Assembly (NCBI RefSeq): GCF_004323185.1
Contig: NZ_NAPS01000001.1
Location: 3,175,921 to 3,239,920 of the forward strand
Source: Westiellopsis prolifica IICB1
GTDB lineage: Bacteria > Cyanobacteriota > Cyanobacteriia > Cyanobacteriales > Nostocaceae
DNA length: 64,000 bases
Direction: 5' to 3'
In this document: one piece after another, positions 35,301 to 44,900 of the stretch
Position numbering within the stretch: the stretch's first letter is position 1
Layout: the number at the start of each line of letters is the position of its first letter
Notes under the pieces: generated by a model
Told to the model about the DNA's origin: nothing
The model's input: only the letters and a program-made list of their open reading frames with translations
The model's database searches: none
Program-made: the position numbers and the translations under genes

Positions 35301-36678
35301 TATCTTCCGTGCTAGAATAAAATTCCCAGCCACCTCCAATTTCTAAATATTCAGCACTTGTATATAATTCTACTCCCGCTAACTCAAGTACCCCCCCAAT
35401 TGAGCCAGTTACTCCCTCTATTTGTTTTGTGATCTGAAGGTCAAATTCTTTAAAAATGAGATTAATATCTCCAATTTTTAAAGTCCAGTTGCTCATAATT
35501 GAGGCATATAAACTGTATTTTCCTATTCCTGGCTGCGCCCCAATACTAAGAACATTAATATCAATCTCAGGAAAAGTATCAGTAACAATAAAATACTTAT
35601 TTATTAAAGCTTTTAGATGAATAGGACTATTAGGAGAAAGACGACCATGAAATTCAAAATTAGGTAAGTAAGCCTCAATGTTGAAAGTTATCTCTTCAAC
35701 CGTAATATGACCGTGTATAGCAACTGATCGCAAGGTTGCTGCTTTCAAATCCACCTTTAGATAGACCCCATCAATGGCGATCGCTCCCAACCCTAGTGTT
35801 TTCAAACCACTTTCAACACTTTTCTGTAAGGCCTCGCCTCCGATTAAGTCAGCTAAGGTGGCTAATCCAGGCAGTACATTACCATCAGCTGGAATGACGC
35901 CAATTTCCCAGTTATACTGTCCTTGCAGTGCTAAAGAGACTGCAAATTCTTGCTCAATTAATAGATAGGCGTGGATATTGCCACCGACTCTGGACTGAAA
36001 GCCTGCTCCAGATCTAAAAGTGTGTTCAGAAGTAAGCGTAATGCCAACTCTTTCTAAAGAGGCAAGTTTGTCAACGATTTTCCAAGAAGCATTCAGATCG
36101 GAAGTAAAGATAAAGCGAGTAGCGGCAGATCGAGAAAAGCCGAATGAAAAATCGAGTGCGGTCAGTGGCACTTGACCCGTGAACAGATCCACTTCGGTAG
36201 GTAAATCGGCTGCTAAGTAGTTATGACTGATGAAATTCGCAATTTCTATTAATCCTATAGTGTTAACTGACTGTGGTTGCTTGATCTGACACCTAATTTG
36301 ATTGTTACCTTCAAGCAAGCCAGTCACGATCAAAGAGGCTCGACCTACCGTTAAAGTGCCTTCAACATTTAAGATGGTCTCAAATATCCCACCAACTTGA
36401 GTATAAATTAGACTGACTTGGTAAATATGAAGGCTTTCATTAGCGGTTCCGAGAATAAGCCAATCTTCATCAGCACCGCCCGCAATCGTCAGGATTTGAG
36501 CAGTATCGTTAATGGTCGAGCTAACATTAGATAAAACAATTTGTTGGTTAGGTAGAGTTGCCAAAAACTGGGTGAGATGTTGTGAGGCGCTGTTATCCGT
36601 TTTTAACGAGAGATTGCCATTTTGGGTTTCTTGATCAAGTCGCTGCTTGAGTGTGGTTAAAGATGTAATGCCTTCCAT
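32323..36678 (-). CDS. Giant beta-rich DUF6603-like protein, gene D of the five-gene cluster
   Basis: 1451 residues. Long runs of alternating polar and hydrophobic residues suggest an almost all-beta protein. The middle (about 780-950) contains GLGIDYKGGDTLEIGGAFLR and FFFVTGLAAGFGYNRALKVP, which I recognise as the DUF6603 signature. There is no signal peptide or membrane helix; the C-terminal 230 residues are polar and charged, unlike the rest. It follows gene C by 16 bp, with an AGGAT ribosome binding site. DUF6603 occurs scattered in bacteria and fungi without assigned function. Possible roles are a large scaffold or tube-like shell component; this is inference. Confidence 0.75.
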   Translation of the reverse strand: MEGITSLTTLKQRLDQETQNGNLSLKTDNSASQHLTQFLATLPNQQIVLSNVSSTINDTAQILTIAGGADEDWLILGTANESLHIYQVSLIYTQVGGIFETILNVEGTLTVGRASLIVTGLLEGNNQIRCQIKQPQSVNTIGLIEIANFISHNYLAADLPTEVDLFTGQVPLTALDFSFGFSRSAATRFIFTSDLNASWKIVDKLASLERVGITLTSEHTFRSGAGFQSRVGGNIHAYLLIEQEFAVSLALQGQYNWEIGVIPADGNVLPGLATLADLIGGEALQKSVESGLKTLGLGAIAIDGVYLKVDLKAATLRSVAIHGHITVEEITFNIEAYLPNFEFHGRLSPNSPIHLKALINKYFIVTDTFPEIDINVLSIGAQPGIGKYSLYASIMSNWTLKIGDINLIFKEFDLQITKQIEGVTGSIGGVLELAGVELYTSAEYLEIGGGWEFYSSTEDNKEMPIGELIEKLVQLFGEVTLPTALVELKIINFHVSFNTNSKNFTFTCKSKFPIDTQEVDITVNINIIQQQDGSYKKHFDGYITIGSLKFALIFDTDQTSTTFLAAYHDEQTISVKELIGYIYPNLQNEIPEGLEISLKDALFAYSKQPTLTNFLFGLNIGSGINLSNLPLVGQEFPPNQTIKLSFQVLVSKSDFTTDEIKNLNKLYPEGGISLPQDQAITSRLSLATLMQLGNETQQLQLPVAINQTTGQLQTTTPNINAPSSQDTTQWFTLQKSFGSVHFERIGLNYKDSRIWVLLDAGFSLAGLSLSLDGLSVNSPLTTFEPQFDLKGLGIDYKGGDTLEIGGAFLRQQVTKNGITYDEYDGAAVIKFNVKGKALNLSAIGSYSYIEGHPSLFIYALLNYPIGGPSFFFVTGLAAGFGYNRALKVPTIEQVATFPLVAEAISPPQSSDSNLDKATQLTQELEKLREYIPPETGQIFLAVGVKFTSFKTIDSFVLLTVAFGNRFELNILGLSTLIAPPEAGATPVAEVQLALKASFLPEEGFLGISAQLTPNSYILSKACHLTGGFAFYSWFAPNEHEGDFVLTLGGYHPRFQVPEHYPTVPPLTLNWQVNDELQIKADAYFALTASAIMAGGHLQATWNSGSLSAWFNAGADFLMSWKPYHYDISIYIDMGVSYTFEFFGTQHITVELGADLHIWGPEFSGLAQIHLWIISFDVRFGSDASQAPTPIDWSTFKTSFLPANNDICSIAVKDGLVTKVNQNKKSDLGVINAKNFCLVTNSVIPAKKAVYQETQTSTASNIKTDGINAKFGVGSMGVSSDKLTSDLIINITRNEIAIKAEEFAEEFACTPILKKVPVGLWGESLTPDLNGAQFIENALSGLEIKPKEQHKAGKTHAIERTNLQFTTELINNAYKWGNIEAFKSIPFDDKKTEEENNNASKQIISESIVDNTVKTTRENLLRGLNLNIEEIDISKTIADDFFISPKIAELVK

Positions 36679-36694
36679 AATATCCTAGATGTTA

Positions 36695-38917
36695 TTAAAT
36701 ATGAAGAAAGTTCTCGTTTTCAGTGACCCCGTTATTACCTCTGTATCGAAACCGAATGTTAAACAAATCAGCAGCAGGAATGGTGGCTGCTTTCAGGGCA
36801 GCATTAGCTGTATACACAGCTAATAGACCAGCAAAATTAGCTTCCATGAGAGCGTACTTAACGCCGTTGTATACGTAATTGAGAGCTCCTTCCCAGTAGG
36901 AAGCACTTGCTACAGATCCAGCAAGTGCCGCTTGTCCTGCGGGCATATTAGCAGCCATTGCCGCCCTAGTGGTTACCCTTGCTGTAGTTTCACCATCAAC
37001 AACGGCCACAGTTGCAGCAATGGCAGCAGCGATCGCCGCCCCTTGAGCAACAGTCGCCCCTCCTGCAACTGCACCAAAAGCAGCAGCAACGGTATAACCT
37101 GCATCATCAGCCCCCATATTTGGGGTATTCAGGACAATACTAGCTGCAACTGCTGCTGCATAACCCGCAGCAGCAGTTGCCCCTGCTCTAGTTGCTGCAT
37201 TGCTTATAGCAATAAAGTTATCATCTATAGCAGTTGCGCTATCGCGAGTCATCGCTGCTCCAATCGCAGCAGCAGCACCACGTCCCACCTGATTCACTCG
37301 GTTTCCTCGGTCTACCCTTGTAGCAGCATCGCTTACCGCCTTTGCATCGCCACCTCCATTGAGCCTGTTAAAAGCTGCTTCAATAACGCCAAGACCGCCA
37401 GCAAGGCCAACCCAGGCGGTAGCTTCCAGTGCTTGAGTTGCTGCTGCTATAGGTGCACCAACCGCAACAGCCACAGCAACGGCGGCTCCATAGACAGCTC
37501 CTTTATCCGCAATATCGTCAATTGCTGCTGGTGTCAAATTTATACCAACAGCTTGAGCAGTATGTTGAGTGGCTGCCTTCACCCCTCGAAAAATTTGTCC
37601 TTCCCTAGGTCGGAGTGATTGCTGCTCTGAGACTGTTAACTTGATATGCCCCGGAACATTTAAAGCTGGGTTGCCTGCTGTTATTGAAGCATCGCCCCCA
37701 AATCCTGTAGGTGGATTATCATCTGGATTTTGGTATCCAGTTAGATAGTAGCGGACAGGGCGTTGGGGGGGTGGCGGTGGCTGTGGCGGATGTTCTAAAT
37801 CATTATTGATATCTCCGAGAACAGGCTGCTCTGGATAGCCATCAAGAATATTAACGGCACGCTGTGATGGATGGCTATACTGTCGATTGGGCTTTGAGAC
37901 AGAGAGGATTGCCGCACTGGGTCGCAACTGGTTAATGAAAATTCGAGACGAAGCGGTATTCGCTCCATGATGGCTTGTCTTCATCGCTAGAATTCGCCCT
38001 GCCATGTTATTTGCATTGTTTACTCTGTCTTTTACACCTGACTGGAAAGGTGTGCCAATAGCGTTACGATTTATGTAACCATCCTCTTGAACTTGTTCAA
38101 GATCCCCAGCGACATAGTATCGAAAATTGTTAAATTCAATTAAAAGTCCAAGACTCTTAGGATTATCGTTGGGTCTAGGGTAACCATTCTCATACTTAGC
38201 AATATCAGCATCACTCATCCTAGGACCATTGAAAATGTTCAAATCCGAGACATAGCGAAGAGTGTTATCATGTTGTAAAACGTACTTATTAGCAGCAATA
38301 CAGGTAATTGTTGGAGCACCAGCAGGAACCACAGAAGCAAAAGCTGGATGAGGAGCAATTCCATCACTTCCATTTCCCCACATTAGTTCTTTGTTAATCA
38401 ACCAATGTGGTTGCAGAAAATTAGGATAAAGACCAGGAGGATATGGAATTGTGGCTAGATTATTAGCATCATAATCAACAAGGTCAAAGCTATTCACATT
38501 TTGTGTAGTTCGCGTTATGTGTGGCTTTGCAGCAATGGCGTCTATATATTTTGAATAGTCAACAGCAGGGATGGAATTTCCATCGCGATCTCTTTTTCTT
38601 GAGAAATATTCTCTGCGGTTAGGAGGTCGGCCGGGATCGTAAATAATTGCATTGTCATAAATATTAGTGCCTCTACGATTCAGTAAAGATATAATGCCAG
38701 CAAAGTGATCTTCATCAAAGTGAGTAACGATAATAACGTTAACTTGATTGACTCCTATCGTGTTAGTCAAGTAGGTATGAACAATATCTGCTGATCTGGC
38801 TTTTCCACCATCAATTAATACTGTTTTACGAATAATGTTATTCTCGCGAGCAACTACGACAGTTGAGTCTCCTGAAGTACCAAGATCGATGTGATGAATT
38901 TCTAAACTCCAAGGCAT
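36695..38917 (-). CDS. Metallo-beta-lactamase-fold domain fused to Ala/Gly-rich C-terminus, gene C of the cluster
   Basis: 740 residues. Residues 1-370 form an MBL-fold domain of the ComEC/Rec2-like type: VTHFDEDHFAG gives His66, Asp68, Asp70 and His71; the later VAGDLEQ and TSHHGAN segments supply further metal ligands. A Pro-rich linker (PPQPPPPPQRP) follows. Residues about 450-710 are dominated by Ala and Gly with GxxxG/AxxxA spacing, like a helical membrane-inserting or fibrous segment. There is no signal peptide. AAGGAG nine bases before the ATG is a strong ribosome binding site. A hydrolase (phosphodiesterase/nuclease type) coupled to a membrane-active tail is possible. Confidence 0.75.
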   Translation of the reverse strand: MPWSLEIHHIDLGTSGDSTVVVARENNIIRKTVLIDGGKARSADIVHTYLTNTIGVNQVNVIIVTHFDEDHFAGIISLLNRRGTNIYDNAIIYDPGRPPNRREYFSRKRDRDGNSIPAVDYSKYIDAIAAKPHITRTTQNVNSFDLVDYDANNLATIPYPPGLYPNFLQPHWLINKELMWGNGSDGIAPHPAFASVVPAGAPTITCIAANKYVLQHDNTLRYVSDLNIFNGPRMSDADIAKYENGYPRPNDNPKSLGLLIEFNNFRYYVAGDLEQVQEDGYINRNAIGTPFQSGVKDRVNNANNMAGRILAMKTSHHGANTASSRIFINQLRPSAAILSVSKPNRQYSHPSQRAVNILDGYPEQPVLGDINNDLEHPPQPPPPPQRPVRYYLTGYQNPDDNPPTGFGGDASITAGNPALNVPGHIKLTVSEQQSLRPREGQIFRGVKAATQHTAQAVGINLTPAAIDDIADKGAVYGAAVAVAVAVGAPIAAATQALEATAWVGLAGGLGVIEAAFNRLNGGGDAKAVSDAATRVDRGNRVNQVGRGAAAAIGAAMTRDSATAIDDNFIAISNAATRAGATAAAGYAAAVAASIVLNTPNMGADDAGYTVAAAFGAVAGGATVAQGAAIAAAIAATVAVVDGETTARVTTRAAMAANMPAGQAALAGSVASASYWEGALNYVYNGVKYALMEANFAGLLAVYTANAALKAATIPAADLFNIRFRYRGNNGVTENENFLHI

Positions 38918-39305
38918 AGTTGTTTTCTCCTTTTTAACTAGCTTAAAACTGCTGTCGCTCTGTCAATTCATCTTGACAGTACGGTGGAAAAATCATAACC
39001 AGTTTGCAAACACAAAAATCCTCAAATTATCATCTCTTCAAGCAAGTTTTAAAACACGCCCTAATTTAAAAAGTGTGAGGATTCACCTCTTCTATTTTGC
39101 TGTTATGATCGCTCCAGTTTTATTTCACTCATTGTCTACATCTCCTTTTTGTAATCAGTGAGAATTGATTGAGCGATCGCTTTTCCGGTTCTATGTATCT
39201 ATGTATCTGAATTAAGGTTGAGATAGAGTGCGATCGCTTTCCAATTTTGATTACTTCTACCCTATATAATGAAGGGTTAATTAAGAGTGGTTACTCTTGT
39301 TAAAA
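38918..39305. other. 388-bp spacer inside the five-gene cluster
   Basis: This spacer separates genes A-B from genes C-D-E, so a separate promoter for C-D-E (reading leftward) probably lies here. It contains two HIP1 octamers and the direct repeat TATGTATC twice. A 62-codon plus-strand frame at 38973-39161 has no ribosome binding site and no family resemblance; I consider it non-coding. Confidence 0.4.
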
Positions 39306-41921
39306 TCACTTTTTGATAATATAGGCCAAAGTATAGTAAGGCGGACGATTTTCATGGGCCTTACCTCCACCTGATTTATCAGTTGTAAATGAATGACTAT
39401 GAGGTATACCAACTTCGCCCTCGCGGTTTACCCTTGCTAAAGAGTTAGCACCTCCCAGTCCCGCCCCCAAGAGCAAATTAAATTGCTGAGTATCTGTTTT
39501 GCCTGAATGCGAATGAGAAGGAATTTGGCTTTCAGTTAAAGTAACACTTTCAGCACCTCCGGCATTGCCTATTTTTCCATAGGATGTATCGTCTTTTTTG
39601 TAACCAACTATGAATTTACCAGATAAATCAGGTGTATTGTTCTTGCCATCACATAAAGCCCAACCAGTAGGAATCTGGTCAACGCTTCCACTCCACATAA
39701 TAATCATGCCGGTTACAAAAGCACCTTCACCGACAAACTTTGTCGCTGTCACCGTACCTTCTACTAAAAGACTGTTAGCATCAGCAGTTCTACTTCCCGC
39801 ATAAGTATTTCCAACGACAGCACCACCTTTAACATCTAATTTGTTTTTTGGATTTGAAATACCAATACCTACGTTATTACCAATGGGATTGATCGCTAAT
39901 GGCTTGCTTCCATGAGATTGAATCCAGCTATAATCTTGGTGGTATCCTAATCGCAGGTTAGATTGATCCTTTGGACCAAGAATTAAGGTAGTGCCATTAG
40001 CAGCATCTTGATTGGTATTAATAACCTGCAACTTTGCCCCTGGACTTGAAATCCCAATACCAACGTTACCATCTACTAAAAGACCATTGACAGGAGCAGT
40101 TGTAGTTCCAGCATAGGTATTTCCAATGACAGCACCACCGTTAACATCTAATTTGTTTTTTGGATTTGAAATGCCAATACCAACGTTACCATTTTGAGCA
40201 AACAAAACAGGTGATTTTTCGATGGTACAAACAAAAGTTCCATCCCAATAACCTGGAATATTTTCGTAACGCAGATAGAGATTAGTTTGACCCAACACAC
40301 TAGAAAAAGACTGAATATTTAAAGTAATTTGGATAGTATGTCCTGCCGCTAATCTTGGTTCTGTTACATTTTGATGGGTTAACACCCAATAAGGAGCTGA
40401 TAGTCCTTCAACTGCTACAGTTGGTACTGTCTGTGTTTCGAGATGTATATCCCAGTCTTGTTCGACTTGTCCTCCTGGCTGCCAATCTTTAACTGTAATT
40501 CCTATATTTTGCACCTGAGATTTAGTTCCCAAACCCCAATCTGTATCAACATCAAAGTAGAGAATTAACCGAGAAGGATTTGGGCTATTTTTAGGATTGA
40601 AATCAATGATTTCACCCTTTAAGACGTTATTAATTTGGAGTGTTAATGTCTGTTCTTTGCCATCATTTAAAATGCGATTAGATCCTATAAAACCTACATG
40701 AAGCGGGATATTTTTCTTGCCCCGATGGTTAATAATACTGAGAGACTTTTCCCGATAGTAGTTACTCAGGTTTTCGCCCTGATAGCTAAATTGTGGACAC
40801 AGTAATTCTGCTCTGGTTGTTCTTGCACCTCCATCTGCTGCACCATTAATCTGTTGAAGGGTTAAAGTTACGGTTTGATTCGCCACTAAAGCTTGATTAT
40901 TAGTTGTTAGGAAATATAGAGAAACTGTACCATCAGCTTGAGAAACAGGAGAACTCATACTCCAATTCTCTTTCTGAGCTAAAACTAATTCCTGTAAAGA
41001 TGTAGGAGATAAAGTATCTGGTCTAAATCTCAATTCAAAATGATAATTATCTCTCCCTACTACTCCACTTTTTGAAGGCAAATTAATTGATTGCCCTGAA
41101 TTATTGCAGATTTCAAAGACCAGTTCTTGTCCCTTTGTACCATTTTCAATAAAGATGACTGGCTCTTTATTTTCTCCCTCATACAAATTAAAATCAAGGG
41201 GATGGGTTTTGTTAAAAGAAGCGATCGCACTTAAATCATTATCCATATCCCTTTGAATATCTTCAGGGGATAAAGCTTTATTGTAGATACGAACATTGGC
41301 AATTTTGCCTGGGAAATGACCATATTGTCCACCTCCAATGGCAGCAGAAGGATAAATACTTGTTTGTTGACTGGTTAAGCCAGTCTTCATCAGTTTGCCA
41401 TTGACATACAAAGATGGTTGTTTATTGGTATAGACTACTGCAATATGGCTCCAGTCGCTAGAACTCAAATTGCCATTGCCTTGCCACACTAATAAAGGCG
41501 GGAGATAGGAGTTTGCGTGTTCATAGACATTCACTCCATTCGTCCCCACAGAAATCCCTGTGCCTGCGGCTCCTTGACCATAGGTATTTGTCCCATGATT
41601 AGGATAAATAGCATACCTTTGTCCGCTTACCCCTGTTGTACCTGTTGTTGCTTGGGTAGCGTTACCGATAGTTGTGTTCGGCATTACCCACATACTCATG
41701 GTAAAGGTATTAGTTACTGTGGCAAATTTTGAAGGAGCGACCACAACCTCACCATTCACGCCATCAAAATAAAGACAACTGCCAAATGTGTCATCAGGAA
41801 TAAGTCTAACTCCTCCTGTGACTGTTGCATTGTTTTGAGAATTAGAACTGTCGAGGGCTTGATTATTGACAATTTCATCTAACTTGAGATGCAGAATTAA
41901 ATTATCGTTACCATTGCTCAT
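39306..41921 (-). CDS. LamG to phage tail-collar protein, gene B of the five-gene cluster
   Basis: 871 residues. Residues 1-235 are a LamG/concanavalin-like jelly roll (LYFDGVNGEVVV, FTMSMWV, DWSHIAVVY, IANVRIYNKALSPEDI). A beta-rich middle follows. Residues about 577-730 contain three units of the tail-fibre-like repeat VGIGISNPKNKLDV. Residues 735-871 form a phage tail-collar domain (IPTGWALCDGKNNTPDLSGKF, IPSHSHSG, PHSHSF, PPYYTLAYIIK). No signal peptide and no chaperone domain are seen. The plan is that of a receptor-binding fibre carried by a phage-tail-like particle. It follows gene A by 48 bp; the start ATG lacks a clear ribosome binding site. Confidence 0.85.
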   Translation of the reverse strand: MSNGNDNLILHLKLDEIVNNQALDSSNSQNNATVTGGVRLIPDDTFGSCLYFDGVNGEVVVAPSKFATVTNTFTMSMWVMPNTTIGNATQATTGTTGVSGQRYAIYPNHGTNTYGQGAAGTGISVGTNGVNVYEHANSYLPPLLVWQGNGNLSSSDWSHIAVVYTNKQPSLYVNGKLMKTGLTSQQTSIYPSAAIGGGQYGHFPGKIANVRIYNKALSPEDIQRDMDNDLSAIASFNKTHPLDFNLYEGENKEPVIFIENGTKGQELVFEICNNSGQSINLPSKSGVVGRDNYHFELRFRPDTLSPTSLQELVLAQKENWSMSSPVSQADGTVSLYFLTTNNQALVANQTVTLTLQQINGAADGGARTTRAELLCPQFSYQGENLSNYYREKSLSIINHRGKKNIPLHVGFIGSNRILNDGKEQTLTLQINNVLKGEIIDFNPKNSPNPSRLILYFDVDTDWGLGTKSQVQNIGITVKDWQPGGQVEQDWDIHLETQTVPTVAVEGLSAPYWVLTHQNVTEPRLAAGHTIQITLNIQSFSSVLGQTNLYLRYENIPGYWDGTFVCTIEKSPVLFAQNGNVGIGISNPKNKLDVNGGAVIGNTYAGTTTAPVNGLLVDGNVGIGISSPGAKLQVINTNQDAANGTTLILGPKDQSNLRLGYHQDYSWIQSHGSKPLAINPIGNNVGIGISNPKNKLDVKGGAVVGNTYAGSRTADANSLLVEGTVTATKFVGEGAFVTGMIIMWSGSVDQIPTGWALCDGKNNTPDLSGKFIVGYKKDDTSYGKIGNAGGAESVTLTESQIPSHSHSGKTDTQQFNLLLGAGLGGANSLARVNREGEVGIPHSHSFTTDKSGGGKAHENRPPYYTLAYIIKK

Positions 41922-41969
41922 GATTTTTACGTCTTAATTTTGTTGATTGATTTAGCTTTCTGAACTAAT

Positions 41970-44900
41970 TTAACTATTTTGGCTATTTGAATCTAAATCA
42001 GCTTTTGTTCGGCTTAATTTCAGCCAACCTTCTCGAATTACCTGTTTTCCAGAGAATACTGCATTAGGCTCTGGTTGGGCAATATTTTCAGAAGATACTA
42101 CTAGCCATTCCTCTTTTTCTTTTTCTAACCAAGACCATTCATAACCTTCTTCGTCTGGTAAAGGTAGAGATATTTTCTTATCCAAACTAGTTGTATCCCG
42201 CAAATTTTTCAGAGGGTTAAGAATAGGACTAGAGAGGAAACTAATTTCTATCTTTGCCAAAGCATCCTTATATTTATCCGGGGGAATATCAATGGCTTTC
42301 GTGGGCAAGATTCCGCAGGTAGCATGAACTTTTCCTCTGGGGTCAATCAGCATAGTAAACGTTTGGGCGGGAGCTTGTACATTAATATCAATATGCCAAG
42401 CGTTGTCTGGAACATGCAATTTAATTCCAGAATTATCAACACCATCTGCATCACTTTCGCAAGCGTAAAACACCTGACTTAAAGTATCTTGTTCCTCTAA
42501 CCAATAGCCCAATAAACCATCGTTTAATTGCTTATATTCTCCCAGACGGACGGGAATTTGAACTTGGTCAAAATCATCTGTTGTTCTAGTATTTCGTCTC
42601 AAGTCATGCCAAAATACATCCCAATCTTGATTAATTCTAGGAAGCCCTTGTAATTCCAGCTTAAGAGAAGCTCGAACTACTGCGATCGGTCGTCCCATTA
42701 ACAGTGCTAAATCTTGATGTTGGGCAAAATTTTCCGGTTCAATATTCTCTAAACCGTTATCTAAAGCACTAATAAAACTTTGGAGAAAATCTCTATTTCC
42801 ATCGTTATTACTAGAGATAATATGGTTGACTAATTGCCTTAAATGTGTGTTTTCAATATCAGCAACTGCTAAAGGCAAATCCTCTCCTGGTGCAGACTCC
42901 CATTTAGCCTGCTGACTAACATTATTAATCGAACCCAACGCTTTACCTTGGTGATCGTAAATAGCAAGGCTATTATCCAAGTAATTTGCAAGTATCCAGC
43001 CACAAATAGGAGTCGTCACTGGATGAGTATTCATTTCTTGTTCACCTTGATTTGCTGACAACCAACGAAAATTTAAACGAGTCGGTTGGACGAAACGCAG
43101 AGGTAAAGATACTAGATAGGAACTTCCTGGAGTCGTCATTTGTTCGGTGGTGATAATCTCACTCACATCTAAATCTTGCACTTGTCCAAAAGTATCCACT
43201 AACCGCAAGCGCAGAATTTTCATCGCCCCGGAACGAATCGGATTAAAATCATTTAAAGGTTCCGGCGCACTACGAATACTATTTTTGACAGCGTTTCTGA
43301 TCGCTTCCGTAAACGGTTGGTAGTCCGCAAATCCCAAGGGGTCAGCAATGGGTAATTGTAAGGTTTGTTTGTGCATTAACAAAGCTTCATTAAAGCCACC
43401 TAAAGATTGAGCTAAACAATAAAAGTCTTGAAGAGTTGAATAAGCTCGAATTGCTGTATAAATGGGGTCTTTAGCTTGTTCTGACGCAGATAAGTTAGAA
43501 AAAGAAAAATTAGAGTTATCTATTTTATAGACTGGCTTATTTCTATACCATTGTTGGATTTGCTGAATTTCTCCTTTGATTTCTTCACTCTTGTCTAAGA
43601 CAGGTGAACGTGGCTTATTCTCATATACTTTCTTAAGTTTCTGATCTAAAGCAGGTGAAGGGGGCTTGTTGTGATACCAGTCCTGAAGTTTTTTGAAATA
43701 ATCTTCTTTTCCTGTCTGTGACTGTTTCAGTTCCCAATAGTCATCCAGTAATTCTTTTTTGAAATAAACCTCTAACTGTTCGTTAAGCTTAATCCCTGCA
43801 TCGGGTGTTAAAATACTGCGACCACTATAAACGTTAGCCACTTTCACAATAGCTCCCTTTCCTGACTGTAAAGAAAGGTCGGGTTCATTTTCCTTGAGAA
43901 TATAACTATTGGTTATATACTGAGCGTCGTATTTATTGTCGCTAGTGATGTGATTACTTCCCTCGCGGATGGGAAAGACTTCCACTTCCCATTCCAGTAA
44001 AAAAGGATGCCAAGGTTGTTCTTCCCAGGTACTAAAAGCAATATGCTCCCCGGTTTGGTTCTTTTCTATCTCATCAATTGCCTTGCTTATAGCCACAAAG
44101 CTATCTCTACCAATTAAGGTAGTCACATTCTGTAAAATTTGGCATTCTAGTAAACCATCCTCCCGCAATCGTCCATCCTGTCCATGTCTGGGAGACGGTT
44201 TCACTCCTTCACCCGTCATCAACAAAACAGGCTCTTTGGGTTGCCAGTAACGCGGACTTGATATTTGCTTGAGGGTGTAAGTTACCTTAGCTTCTTTTAT
44301 CTCTTTTTTTTGATTGAGATCTGTTATTTTTTGGAGTAACTGATTAATTGCTGTAGCTAAGATAGAAGCTATAGAGGTAGAGGAAGACTCCCCAGCAGAA
44401 GCACTTGTAATCTCGCCGGAATTATTCCCTGACAACAGCAGATTTCCTGTCTCTGTCAGTTTTGCCTGCAAAGGTATAATTCCCTTCACCTGAATAAAAT
44501 GTTTGACTAAATCAATGTCGGGATATTGATCCGAGCTTCCTTCCGGCGGATAGGCACTCAGCATATACTTGTACCAATCTGCAAAAAGTTGCCGACGCAT
44601 TGACTCAATTTCGTACAGCGCGCCATCATATTTTTGCTGAGAGAGGTTAAGCTCATCAAGTCCGTTGGCTATGTCATCAGGTAAGGTCAGCTGCGTCTGA
44701 TTATGAGCATCCTCAGCATTAGCCGTTGTTGTCCCTACAGTTTCTGAGCGAATTGTCCACAGCGTGCCTGTACCAATACTATTAAAGCCTTTCTCGTGTC
44801 GCGCCTCTTTTAACTTGTAAGTCATATCTAACCGACTATTTTCAAGGCGAGAAGACAAGAGCAAGGCTTCTAACTGATCTTCGATGATGGATTTGCGATC

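Noticed and set aside
36932-37618. 228-codon plus-strand frame rich in Ser and Cys
   Set aside because: It is the antisense of the Ala/Gly-rich part of gene C; the bias of GCN/GGN codons keeps this frame open by chance.
38973-39161. 62-codon plus-strand frame in the spacer of the giant cluster
   Set aside because: No ribosome binding site, no family resemblance and unbiased composition.
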